Part shown: positions 5,778 to 11,103 of the stretch, piece by piece
How the letters are laid out: each line of letters opens with the position of its first letter
Position numbering within the stretch: position 1 is the first letter of the stretch
Assembly: GCA_043725085.1 (NCBI GenBank)
Contig: JAYSLY010000051.1
Location: forward strand, 1-11,103
Origin: UBA9630 sp043725085
Lineage (GTDB): Bacteria; Patescibacteriota; Minisyncoccia; Moranbacterales; UBA2206
Length of the DNA stretch: 11,103 nucleotides
Direction: 5' to 3'
Translations under genes and position numbers: made by a program
Notes under the pieces: model-generated
Databases searched by the model: none
What the model saw: the letters and a program-made list of their open reading frames with translations, nothing else
What the model was told of the DNA's origin: nothing

Positions 5778-6770
5778 TTAATTTGAAGGAACCGCCACCG
5801 AAAAATTGGCGTCTTTTCCTGTTCTGTTTTTATCAAAAATTGCGTCTTGCATTGGAGGTTGGCTTTTTTCCTTTTTGCCAATGTCGGGAATTGCGCCGCC
5901 TTGCTCCCTTTTTCTTTTGTCATATTCCCACTCTTCTAAAAGCGCAATTATCTTTTGCCCTTCAGAAGAGTGCTTAAAAAATGCTAACTCTTTCTGACGA
6001 AAAAGCACTGCCTCTCCCGTGCTGTTATATGACCGACTGGTATCGCTCGTAGCATGCATAACATCTGCAATAAATAGCCATCTCGCAAATTTCTCATTTC
6101 TTTCTCTTCTCTCACTTTCTCCAATTTTTTTCGATCCTTCTGTTCTTCTGTCTTTTTTTCTTCTATCCCCTTCAGGGGAAATTTTGCTTAACAAAACCAT
6201 CCTGCGGTTTTCATTCCCGCCAAATCGATCCCTGGGATATCCGCCCAGTTTAAATTCATGATGCATCCTTAGAATTTGCGCCACTTCGTCCATCTCTTCC
6301 CAGCTTCCAACAAATTCAAAGCCGGTTTGAGAGTGCTCTTTTACAACCTCACGCTCTTCTTCGGTCAGCTTTTCCTGCTTCTTGAGAATGCTTTCTGGAA
6401 TAAAAATTTTCCCAATATCATGCAACAAGGCTGCTGTCACGAAGAGCTTTTTATCCTCCAAGGAAAGTTCCATTTTTCGAGCAACAAAAACTGCTCCTTG
6501 CGCCACTTCCACTGGATGCACCAAGTCAATATGCTGATTAATTTTTTCTGCTTTTCGCAAAATTTCAGGAATGGCCGGGTTACTCTTGATAATTTGCATC
6601 AGCTCCATTGATTCCGGAAAAGCAGCGCTACTTTCCAATAGCCTTTCCAGACCACACTTATCTCCCTTCGTTGCCTTGATGCCATCTTGTAATAATTCCT
6701 CTATATCTTTTTTTGTTGCAGGTATTGCTCCTTGAGGACCGCTTTCATATGTTTCCATAATTTTGGACAT
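5778..6770 (-). CDS. HD-GYP-like metal-dependent phosphohydrolase
   Basis: HD-GYP proteins usually hydrolyse cyclic di-nucleotides, most often cyclic di-GMP. Metal-binding residues are visible in order: His85 (HPVEVA), HD117-118 within LLHDIGK, His146 (EHSQTG), His170-His171 (MHHEFKLGGYP) and Asp236 (IADVMHA). The GYP-type loop is present, but the canonical HHE-x-DGxGYP is reduced to HHEFKLGGYP. The first 80 residues have no recognisable sensor, receiver or membrane segment. A strongly charged insert (about 199-228, with DRRKKDRR) separates the GYP loop from the last metal ligand, and a low-complexity tail runs from about 285 to 330. GGAGGG on the minus strand lies about 14 bases upstream of the ATG, somewhat far; a second ATG at codon 5 is possible. 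It lies 158 bp downstream of rnj and 46 bp upstream of trpS. The HD fold is certain; the substrate is unknown. Confidence 0.82.
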   Translation of the reverse strand: MSKIMETYESGPQGAIPATKKDIEELLQDGIKATKGDKCGLERLLESSAAFPESMELMQIIKSNPAIPEILRKAEKINQHIDLVHPVEVAQGAVFVARKMELSLEDKKLFVTAALLHDIGKIFIPESILKKQEKLTEEEREVVKEHSQTGFEFVGSWEEMDEVAQILRMHHEFKLGGYPRDRFGGNENRRMVLLSKISPEGDRRKKDRRTEGSKKIGESERRERNEKFARWLFIADVMHATSDTSRSYNSTGEAVLFRQKELAFFKHSSEGQKIIALLEEWEYDKRKREQGGAIPDIGKKEKSQPPMQDAIFDKNRTGKDANFSVAVPSN

Positions 6771-6806
6771 TAAACCTATTTAGACCCTCCTCAAATCTTC
6801 ACCCCC

Positions 6807-6835
6807 ATTTTAGCCCATTTTATTATTTCGAGCAA
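6807..6835 (-). promoter_or_regulatory. Candidate promoter of the HD-GYP gene
   Basis: On the minus strand TTGCTC (6830-6835) and TAAAAT (6807-6812) are separated by 17 bp. The predicted start near 6800 gives a leader of about 30 nt containing the GAGGAGGG site at 6785-6792. Confidence 0.4.
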
Positions 6836-6854
6836 TTATTAAACCGATACGCGA

Positions 6855-6875
6855 AGACGCCCCGGCGGGGCGTCT
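6855..6875. repeat. GC-rich perfect palindrome (REP-like or termination hairpin)
   Basis: AGACGCCCC (6855-6863) and GGGGCGTCT (6867-6875) are perfect 9-bp arms around GGC in an otherwise AT-rich gap downstream of rnj. The hairpin would be very stable in rnj RNA. No T-run follows on either strand, so it is not a textbook intrinsic terminator. It resembles dispersed AGACGCC-type REP palindromes, or could protect the rnj 3' end. Confidence 0.6.
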
Positions 6876-6883
6876 CTACAAAA

Positions 6884-6925
6884 TCAAATGTTATATGTTT
6901 CATGCTACATGAAGCATGTGGCATG
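6884..6925. repeat. Heptad tandem repeat NNNCATG
   Basis: Six consecutive 7-base units each end in ATG: TCAAATG, TTATATG, TTTCATG, CTACATG, AAGCATG, TGGCATG. The last four end in CATG, at 6901, 6908, 6915 and 6922. The array ends three bases before the rnj stop codon (6929-6931, minus strand), so it forms the start of the rnj 3' untranslated region. The first three positions of each unit vary while the last four are kept. Confidence 0.7.
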
Positions 6926-6928
6926 AGG

Positions 6929-8746
6929 CTAGACTTCCACAATCACCGGCAAAATCATTGGACGTCTTTGTGTTTGTTGGAAGAGATAGAGTCCGACAAC
7001 TTCGCGGATATTGTCTTCGATAAATTTCTTTTCCGGCGATGTTTTTTTGGACGTTGTATCTTTGATCGCTTTTTGCACTCGCCTTTTGGTTTCATTAATC
7101 AGATCAAAGTTGTCTTTGACATAGATAAAACCACGAGACGTGATTTGGATATTGCCCACCACTTCTTTCTTTTTACTGTCCAAAATGACTGTAATAACAA
7201 ACATCCCATCGGCACTGAGTACTTGGCGATCACGGATGACCACTTGTCCCACATCACCCACGCCCAATCCGTCAACCATAACATAGCTAGTATCCACTTT
7301 TTTTGCAAGAATTTTAGCTGCGCCCCTTTGCACTTCCAGCACATGCCCATTGTCCAGAACGTATATATTTTCCTTGCGAAAACCAATTTTCACCGCCAGT
7401 TTCTCGGCTTCTTTGAGCATATAGTGATTAGCATAAACAGGCAGGAAAAAGTCCGGCCGCACTTGACGGAGCATCTCTTGAATGTCCTGCGCGCTGCAGT
7501 GCCCGCTGGTGTGCACATCCATCACATCAGAGTGAATTACATTATCACATTTGCGATAGAGATTATCTTTCAGGCGTTGAATCGTTCTTTCATTACCGGG
7601 AATAACCGAGGAAGAAAAAACGATTGTATCATTTTTCTTGACTTTAATGAATCGGTGATTGTCAGTGATAATGCGGGAAAGTACGGCGTTGCCCTCACCT
7701 TGCGCGCCGGTGCAAACGATCACCACCTTGTTCTCCGGATATTTATGCAGCTCATTGACGGTAATAAAAGTTTCCTTATGCATCTTAATGTAGCCCAGTT
7801 CTTTCGCTATATCAATGTTCATTTTCATACTATAGCCGTCCAGGGCCACCTTTTTGCCAATCTTTTCGGCATATTCCAAAATATGACCAACTCTCCTGAT
7901 TTGCGAAGAAAAAGTACCGATGATAATTTTGCCTGTCGCTTCACTCATTAGCTTTTCTAAATTGTGATACATTTCTTCTTCTGTTGTGCGAGTCGGGTTG
8001 GTCACAATTGCGCCAAGACTTTCGAGCATAAGGATCCGCGGACTAGGCAGCTTGGCCAAATGGCTGTAATTCATGAGTCTTTTACCATCCGGGGTTTTCT
8101 CCATCGTCCAGTCGCCGGGATGAATGACTGTTCCATCGGGAGTTTTGAGAATCACACCCACCGCGTCCATGATGGAGTGCTCCACTTCGAAAAATTCAAT
8201 TTCAAACTTTCCCAAATGCAGTTTGTCCTCAACACTTTTCACGCGAATAGTTTTCAGCTTTTGCGCGCTGCCTTTTTCAAAGTCTTCCATTTTTTTCTTC
8301 ACCATCGCAAGCGTCATATCGCGCCCAATGATTGGCGGATAGCCAAGTTGGCGAAGAAGAATCGGCGCGGCGCCAATGTGGTCAAGATGACCATGACTCA
8401 AAATCACGCCACGGATATTTTTTTCCTTGCCTTTGAGGTAGCTGATATTGGGAATGATATAGTCAATCCCGGGCATATCCTCTTCCGGAAACATCATTCC
8501 CATGTCGAGGATAACAATATCGCCGCCATATTCAAAAAGCGTCATATTGCGACCGACTTCTTCTTGGCCTCCCAGGGGGATTATCCTTAGGACTCCCTTT
8601 GCATTTCCCGAATGAAAGGCAACCGGCATCGGGGTCCGGTTTGGTTTTGGTTTTATCCTCGCAAGACCATCGAGATTTTTGGGTATCATAAAGCTATTTG
8701 GACGTGCCAAACCAGCCGGTGATACGTTGGTTGTTTTTTTAAACAT
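6929..8746 (-). CDS. rnj: Ribonuclease J (beta-CASP metallo-beta-lactamase RNase)
   Basis: RNase J is a cytoplasmic 5'-to-3' exonuclease and endonuclease for RNA maturation and decay in bacteria without RNase E. The metallo-beta-lactamase part shows GGQEEVGRN (59-67), LSHGHLDHIG (116-125, zinc ligands), VEHSIMDA (188-195) and HPGDW (209-213). The beta-CASP part shows ESLGAIVTN (242-250), GTFSSQIRRV (277-286), CTGAQGEGNAVLSRI (345-359), VHTSGH (411-416) and ANHYML (439-444). A C-terminal domain completes the 605 residues, slightly longer than the usual 550-560. The excess is mostly a basic, Pro-rich N-terminal extension of about 50 residues, as seen in several RNase J proteins. No Shine-Dalgarno lies before the ATG at 8746. 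In-frame Met20 or Met40 are possible alternative starts, and neither has a better site. A near-consensus promoter and a hairpin-bearing leader of about 145 nt precede it. Confidence 0.95.
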   Translation of the reverse strand: MFKKTTNVSPAGLARPNSFMIPKNLDGLARIKPKPNRTPMPVAFHSGNAKGVLRIIPLGGQEEVGRNMTLFEYGGDIVILDMGMMFPEEDMPGIDYIIPNISYLKGKEKNIRGVILSHGHLDHIGAAPILLRQLGYPPIIGRDMTLAMVKKKMEDFEKGSAQKLKTIRVKSVEDKLHLGKFEIEFFEVEHSIMDAVGVILKTPDGTVIHPGDWTMEKTPDGKRLMNYSHLAKLPSPRILMLESLGAIVTNPTRTTEEEMYHNLEKLMSEATGKIIIGTFSSQIRRVGHILEYAEKIGKKVALDGYSMKMNIDIAKELGYIKMHKETFITVNELHKYPENKVVIVCTGAQGEGNAVLSRIITDNHRFIKVKKNDTIVFSSSVIPGNERTIQRLKDNLYRKCDNVIHSDVMDVHTSGHCSAQDIQEMLRQVRPDFFLPVYANHYMLKEAEKLAVKIGFRKENIYVLDNGHVLEVQRGAAKILAKKVDTSYVMVDGLGVGDVGQVVIRDRQVLSADGMFVITVILDSKKKEVVGNIQITSRGFIYVKDNFDLINETKRRVQKAIKDTTSKKTSPEKKFIEDNIREVVGLYLFQQTQRRPMILPVIVEV

Positions 8747-8790
8747 ACTTTTTGAAAAACTAAAGACACCAAAAGTTGGTTATCTCCAAG

Positions 8791-8810
8791 AAAAGCGACT
8801 CCACGCTTTT
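8791..8810. repeat. Hairpin in the rnj 5' leader, terminator-like
   Basis: AAAAGCG (8791-8797) and CGCTTTT (8804-8810) are perfect arms around a 6-base loop. On the plus strand the second arm runs into further T residues (to 8813), like an intrinsic terminator. On the minus strand, the sense of rnj, it sits in the untranslated leader 45-64 bases before the start codon and is followed by a few T residues. It could attenuate rnj or serve as a processing site. Confidence 0.45.
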
Positions 8811-8897
8811 TTTATTTAAAGAAATTAAATAATAAAGAAATAGAATAAAATGCCTAAAATAAAAGATTTTCCTCCACTGCAAGAATTATATCATACT

Positions 8898-8925
8898 ATT
8901 ATACACATTTCAATGGGATTGTCAA
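8898..8925 (-). promoter_or_regulatory. Consensus sigma-70 promoter of rnj
   Basis: On the minus strand TTGACA (8920-8925) and TATAAT (8898-8903) are both perfect hexamers with a 16-bp spacer. Transcription would start near 8891, about 145 nt upstream of the rnj ATG. A second TATAAT lies at 8885-8890. This is the strongest promoter visible in the window. Confidence 0.75.
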
Positions 8926-8958
8926 GCAATCAATTGTGCGCTAGACTAAAGCTATTAT
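8919..8958 (+). promoter_or_regulatory. Candidate ychF promoter, divergent from and overlapping rnj promoter
   Basis: TATTAT at 8953-8958 would start transcription about 10 bases before the ychF ATG. Alternatively TTGTCA (8919-8924) pairs with TAGACT (8942-8947) at 17 bp. Either gives a very short leader without a Shine-Dalgarno. The -35 of the second option overlaps the rnj -35 on the other strand, so the two promoters may compete. Confidence 0.35.
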
Positions 8959-8974
8959 CTCTAACGCATAACAT

Positions 8975-10027
8975 ATGTCACTAAAAATCGGCATTGTCGG
9001 CCTTCCTAATGTCGGAAAATCAACTTTGTTTAAAGCACTGACCCGAAATCCGGTCGACATCAACAACTACCCTTTTTGCACAGTTGAGCCAAATATCGGC
9101 ATTGTGAAAGTACCGGACGCCAGACTTTTGGCACTCGAGGAAATATCACGCTCCAAAAAAGTCGTGCCGGCCATTGTGGAATTTGTAGATATTGCGGGAC
9201 TAGTCAAAGGCGCGGCAAGTGGTGAAGGTTTGGGCAATAAGTTTCTCGCCAACATTCGCGAAGTTGATGCAATTTTGCATGTGGTGCGTGTTTTTGAAAA
9301 TAGTAGCATCATCCACGTTCACGAAAAAATCAATCCCGCCGGTGACATCGCCACAATCAACACTGAACTGATTTTGGCCGACCTCGCCACCATTGCCAAA
9401 ACTGAATTGCGCTTGGAAAAAGAAGTGCGCGGAAACAACAAAGACTCGGCAGTGAAATTGGAAGCGGTCAAAAAAATCAAAGCAGCGCTCGATGCGGGAG
9501 AACTGGCCAACACTCTGGAGCTTGACCAGACTGATGATTTAGTGAAAATTATCGTGCGCGAAATGTCTCTACTTACAATGAAACCTTTTCTCTATGTCTA
9601 TAATATCACCGAAATAGACTCCCCGTTACCTCCCGAGCTCGAAAAAAATCAACACGTCAAACTAGACATTAAACTGGAAGAAGAACTGTCTGAAATGTCT
9701 AATGAAGAAATTGCCGCCATGGAACTTGCAAAAAAAATTGACGAGCTGATTGTCGCGTCATACAAGCTGCTAGACCTAATCACCTATTTCACAACAGGAG
9801 AAGACGAATCGCGCGCCTGGACGATTCCAAAAGGTTGGACCGCACCACTCGCCGGCACGGCCATTCACACCGATTTCAAAGACAAATTCATCCGCGCCGA
9901 AGTGATCAACTGGCAAAAACTAATCGAGGCTGCTTCATGGTCGCGCGCCAAAGAGTTGGGAACATTGCGCTTGGAAGGAAAAGAGTATATCGTACAAGAT
10001 GGTGACGTGATTGAATTTAAGATTTAA
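8975..10027 (+). CDS. ychF: YchF/OLA1-family P-loop ATPase/GTPase
   Basis: YchF is a universal Obg-related P-loop protein that binds ribosomes and usually prefers ATP. The G1 loop GLPNVGKST (9-17) and NYPFCTVEPNIG (31-42, switch I) are followed by DIAGLVKGAASGEGLGNKFLANIR (72-95, G3 and switch II). The specificity motif appears as NITE (210-213), fitting the NxxE form that favours ATP over GTP. A helical coiled-coil insert (about 125-205) and a C-terminal TGS domain (about 268-350, ending VQDGDVIEFKI) complete it. At 350 residues it is slightly shorter than the usual 363, with no domain lost. The ATG at 8975 is the start because the family begins a few residues before the first beta strand. 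It has no clear Shine-Dalgarno. It reads away from rnj across a 228-bp divergent promoter region and is followed by uppP on the same strand. Confidence 0.96.
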   Translation: MSLKIGIVGLPNVGKSTLFKALTRNPVDINNYPFCTVEPNIGIVKVPDARLLALEEISRSKKVVPAIVEFVDIAGLVKGAASGEGLGNKFLANIREVDAILHVVRVFENSSIIHVHEKINPAGDIATINTELILADLATIAKTELRLEKEVRGNNKDSAVKLEAVKKIKAALDAGELANTLELDQTDDLVKIIVREMSLLTMKPFLYVYNITEIDSPLPPELEKNQHVKLDIKLEEELSEMSNEEIAAMELAKKIDELIVASYKLLDLITYFTTGEDESRAWTIPKGWTAPLAGTAIHTDFKDKFIRAEVINWQKLIEAASWSRAKELGTLRLEGKEYIVQDGDVIEFKI

Positions 10028-10136
10028 TCAAGATGAATTTTTAATTTTTTAATTTCATAATAACTTAATTTTTTAAACATTAAAAATTTGAGATATTATT
10101 TAAAAATTACAAAATTAAAAATTAGCCTCTGAGCCT
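10028..10136. other. AT-rich spacer with long inverted repeat
   Basis: This low-complexity stretch after ychF contains AATTTTTAATTTT (10036-10048) and its exact reverse complement (10111-10123). No GC-containing termination hairpin, promoter or coding capacity is evident. The repeat may be a by-product of the extreme AT content. Confidence 0.35.
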
Positions 10137-10154
10137 GGCAAGAAAGTGCTTGCC
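10137..10154 (+). repeat. Short hairpin upstream of uppP
   Basis: GGCAAG (10137-10142) and CTTGCC (10149-10154) form a 6-bp stem with a 6-base loop, ending 22 bases before the uppP ATG. No T-run follows, so termination is unlikely. It would lie in the leader if ychF and uppP are co-transcribed, or just upstream of a uppP promoter. Confidence 0.4.
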
Positions 10155-10176
10155 TGTATAAAAAATAAAGAATATT

Positions 10177-10971
10177 ATGACAATCATCCACGCTATAATT
10201 TTCGGCATCGTTCAAGGGCTGGGCGAATTTTTGCCCATCTCTTCTTCAGGACATCTTATCATCGTTCCCTGGCTTTTTCATTGGAACGACCCGGGACTGA
10301 CTTTTGATGTGGCACTCCATTTTGGCACACTTCTCGCGATAATTCTTTTTTTCTGGCGTGATTGGATTGAGATTATCTCTCTGGCCTTTAATGTCAAAAT
10401 TAATGTGGCTAAATTTAATTATCCCAAAAATACTTTATGGATAATCGCCCTCGCCACAATTCCCGGTGCAATTATCGGATTTTTGTTTGAAAAACAAGCC
10501 GAGACAATTTTTCGCGCTCCCCTTCTCATCGCCGCAACCCTAACTGTCATGGGCGCCGTATTATATTTTCTCGACAAAATTGGGAAGAAAAATAAACCCT
10601 TCAAAGAAATTACGGCCAAAAACGCTCTCCTTATCGGTGCGTCACAAGCCGCTGCTATCATTCCCGGCGTGTCACGTTCCGGCGCCACCATTTCGGCTGC
10701 ACTCGCAATGGGCTTTGATCGCACGAGCGCCGCGCGTTTTTCTTTTCTCCTGTCCGCTCCGATTATTTTTGGCGCGACCCTTTTGAAACTCGAAGAACTT
10801 TTGCACAACTTCACGCAAGTGGAATTTGTCGCTATTCTCTCCGCCGCCATCGCCGGCTTTCTGGCAATTTCGTGGATGCTAAAATTCATCGAAAAAACTA
10901 GTTACAAAGTCTTTTTTTGGTATCGTCTGGTTTTCGCGTTGATTATTATTTTGGTTTTTTTCTGGCGCTAA
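10177..10971 (+). CDS. uppP: Undecaprenyl-diphosphatase (BacA family)
   Basis: This integral membrane enzyme removes a phosphate from undecaprenyl diphosphate, recycling the lipid carrier of peptidoglycan and surface-glycan synthesis. Overproduction of family members gives bacitracin resistance. The first catalytic segment is QGLGEFLPISSSGHL (13-27), holding the (E/Q)xxxE motif as Gln13 and Glu17 plus His26. The second is PGVSRSGAT (163-171) with Arg167, matching the essential arginine of the E. coli enzyme. Several hydrophobic stretches are membrane helices (about 44-60, 86-104, 116-132, 150-160, 186-204, 216-236, 246-263). At 264 residues it is family length (about 265-275) and appears complete. 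The start is the ATG at 10177, directly before the first amphipathic helix, with only a weak AAAG upstream. It follows ychF by 149 bp and precedes an IS element by about 40 bp. Confidence 0.95.
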   Translation: MTIIHAIIFGIVQGLGEFLPISSSGHLIIVPWLFHWNDPGLTFDVALHFGTLLAIILFFWRDWIEIISLAFNVKINVAKFNYPKNTLWIIALATIPGAIIGFLFEKQAETIFRAPLLIAATLTVMGAVLYFLDKIGKKNKPFKEITAKNALLIGASQAAAIIPGVSRSGATISAALAMGFDRTSAARFSFLLSAPIIFGATLLKLEELLHNFTQVEFVAILSAAIAGFLAISWMLKFIEKTSYKVFFWYRLVFALIIILVFFWR

Positions 10972-11010
10972 AAAAATTTTGAAAAACAAAAAAGACTATC
11001 CGATGTGATC

Positions 11011-11030
11011 TGTACCCCAAAAAGTAGACA
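11011..11030 (+). repeat. IS3-family left terminal inverted repeat (IRL)
   Basis: TGTACCCCAAAAAGTAGACA begins with TG and ends with CA. It matches the reverse complement of the right repeat at 75-94 at 17 of 20 positions. Confidence 0.75.
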
Positions 11031-11050
11031 CGAAAGTGTCTGCTTTTTTT
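11019..11050 (+). terminator. Terminator-like hairpin overlapping the IS left end
   Basis: Bases 11019-11031 pair with 11036-11048 around a GAAA tetraloop. This is a 13-bp stem with one T-G wobble, running into seven T residues (11044-11050). It would stop transcripts entering the element from uppP, a known way for insertion sequences to avoid activation by outside promoters. It could also terminate uppP mRNA. Confidence 0.6.
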
Positions 11051-11066
11051 GTGTCTAAGTTTTAGG

Positions 11067-11072
11067 TATAAT
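11067..11072 (+). promoter_or_regulatory. IS transposase promoter, -10 element
   Basis: A perfect TATAAT lies at 11067-11072, fourteen bases before the ATG at 11086. No good -35 is evident. The predicted start near 11079 gives an almost leaderless transposase mRNA. Confidence 0.4.
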
Positions 11073-11085
11073 TAACAAAAAACAT

Positions 11086-11103
11086 ATGAGTAAAAGAATT
11101 TTT
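11086..11103 (+). CDS. IS3-family transposase, first six codons (cut by window edge)
   Basis: The frame reads MSKRIF up to the window edge. A start about 55 bases inside the left inverted repeat, behind a TATAAT box, is where the first IS3 ORF (the helix-turn-helix protein OrfA) begins. Six residues are too few to recognise a family by themselves, so the call depends on position and on the flanking inverted repeat. Confidence 0.5.

Larger units (their letters stand above)
11011..11103 (+). mobile_element. IS3-family insertion sequence, 5' end
   Basis: The left inverted repeat (11011-11030), a terminator-like hairpin, a promoter and a transposase start codon follow in the compact order typical of an IS left end. 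The element continues beyond the window. It has the same orientation as the IS fragment at 1-94. The gene-free stretch between uppP and the IS end (10972-11010) shows nothing recognisable. Confidence 0.7.

Noticed and set aside
5778..6611. Several plus-strand open frames opposite the HD-GYP gene
   Set aside because: All lie inside the minus-strand gene with clear HD and GYP motifs, and none shows a protein family pattern.
6884..6925. CRISPR array
   Set aside because: Units are only 7 bases, with no spacer-sized unique segments and no cas genes.
6902..8590. Long plus-strand open frames (349 and 208 codons) opposite rnj
   Set aside because: The minus strand encodes a clear full-length RNase J with all motifs. 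The plus-strand frames show no recognisable domains and arise from codon bias.
10036..10123. 13-bp inverted repeat as a functional element
   Set aside because: It is composed only of A and T in a very AT-rich stretch, so a chance match is likely; kept only as a description of the spacer.
1..11103. Composite transposon bounded by the two IS ends
   Set aside because: The cargo is mostly essential housekeeping genes and the bases flanking the two ends do not match as target duplications.

Overview
The window looks like a fragment of a small, AT-rich bacterial genome, most likely a member of the Patescibacteria (Candidate Phyla Radiation, Parcubacteria-like). This is inferred from the compact gene layout, the scarcity of strong Shine-Dalgarno sites, the lineage-typical look of the RNase J, YchF and TrpRS proteins, and a CPR-like IS3 transposase end. 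TGA acts as a stop (for example at 2447-2449 and after 4712), so the recoded Gracilibacteria/SR1 group is excluded. Both edges of the window fall inside IS3-family insertion sequences in the same orientation. This suggests the window may be a whole contig that broke at a repeated element.

Layout. 1-94: the last 19 codons of an IS3 transposase and its right inverted repeat. 201-1538 (+): a phosphomannomutase/phosphoglucomutase behind an extended -10 promoter. 1667-4715 (+): a tightly packed, clearly more AT-rich four-gene restriction-modification cassette. It contains a DNA methyltransferase with an unusual HPPY motif, a small protein that looks like an ADP-ribosyltransferase fold, an HNH restriction endonuclease of the NlaIII/ICEA type, and a Dam-like (D12 class) adenine methyltransferase. 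4733-8746 (-): a housekeeping block of trpS, a degenerate HD-GYP phosphohydrolase and ribonuclease J, each with recognisable control signals. 8975-10971 (+): the YchF/OLA1 GTPase and undecaprenyl-diphosphatase UppP. 11011-11103: the left end of another IS3-family element, with a terminator-like hairpin overlapping its inverted repeat and the first six codons of its transposase.

How the parts relate. The cassette has only 17 bp between its last gene and the convergent trpS, overlapping or nearly abutting genes, and a composition unlike its neighbours, so it was probably acquired laterally. Its endonuclease and D12 methyltransferase form a self-sufficient type II pair, predicted by family resemblance to act at CATG. 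The first methyltransferase and the ADP-ribosyltransferase-like gene overlap by four bases and are the least explained part. By hand count CATG is scarce in the window, with 21 sites, four of them in one short tandem repeat. The remaining genes are core functions: sugar-phosphate interconversion for the envelope, tryptophan charging, RNA decay, a translation-associated ATPase/GTPase, and lipid-carrier recycling for cell-wall synthesis.

The best candidates for something new are the ADP-ribosyltransferase-like gene inside the cassette, the HPPY methyltransferase paired with it, the heptad NNNCATG tandem repeat directly after rnj, and the hairpin-bearing leader of rnj.
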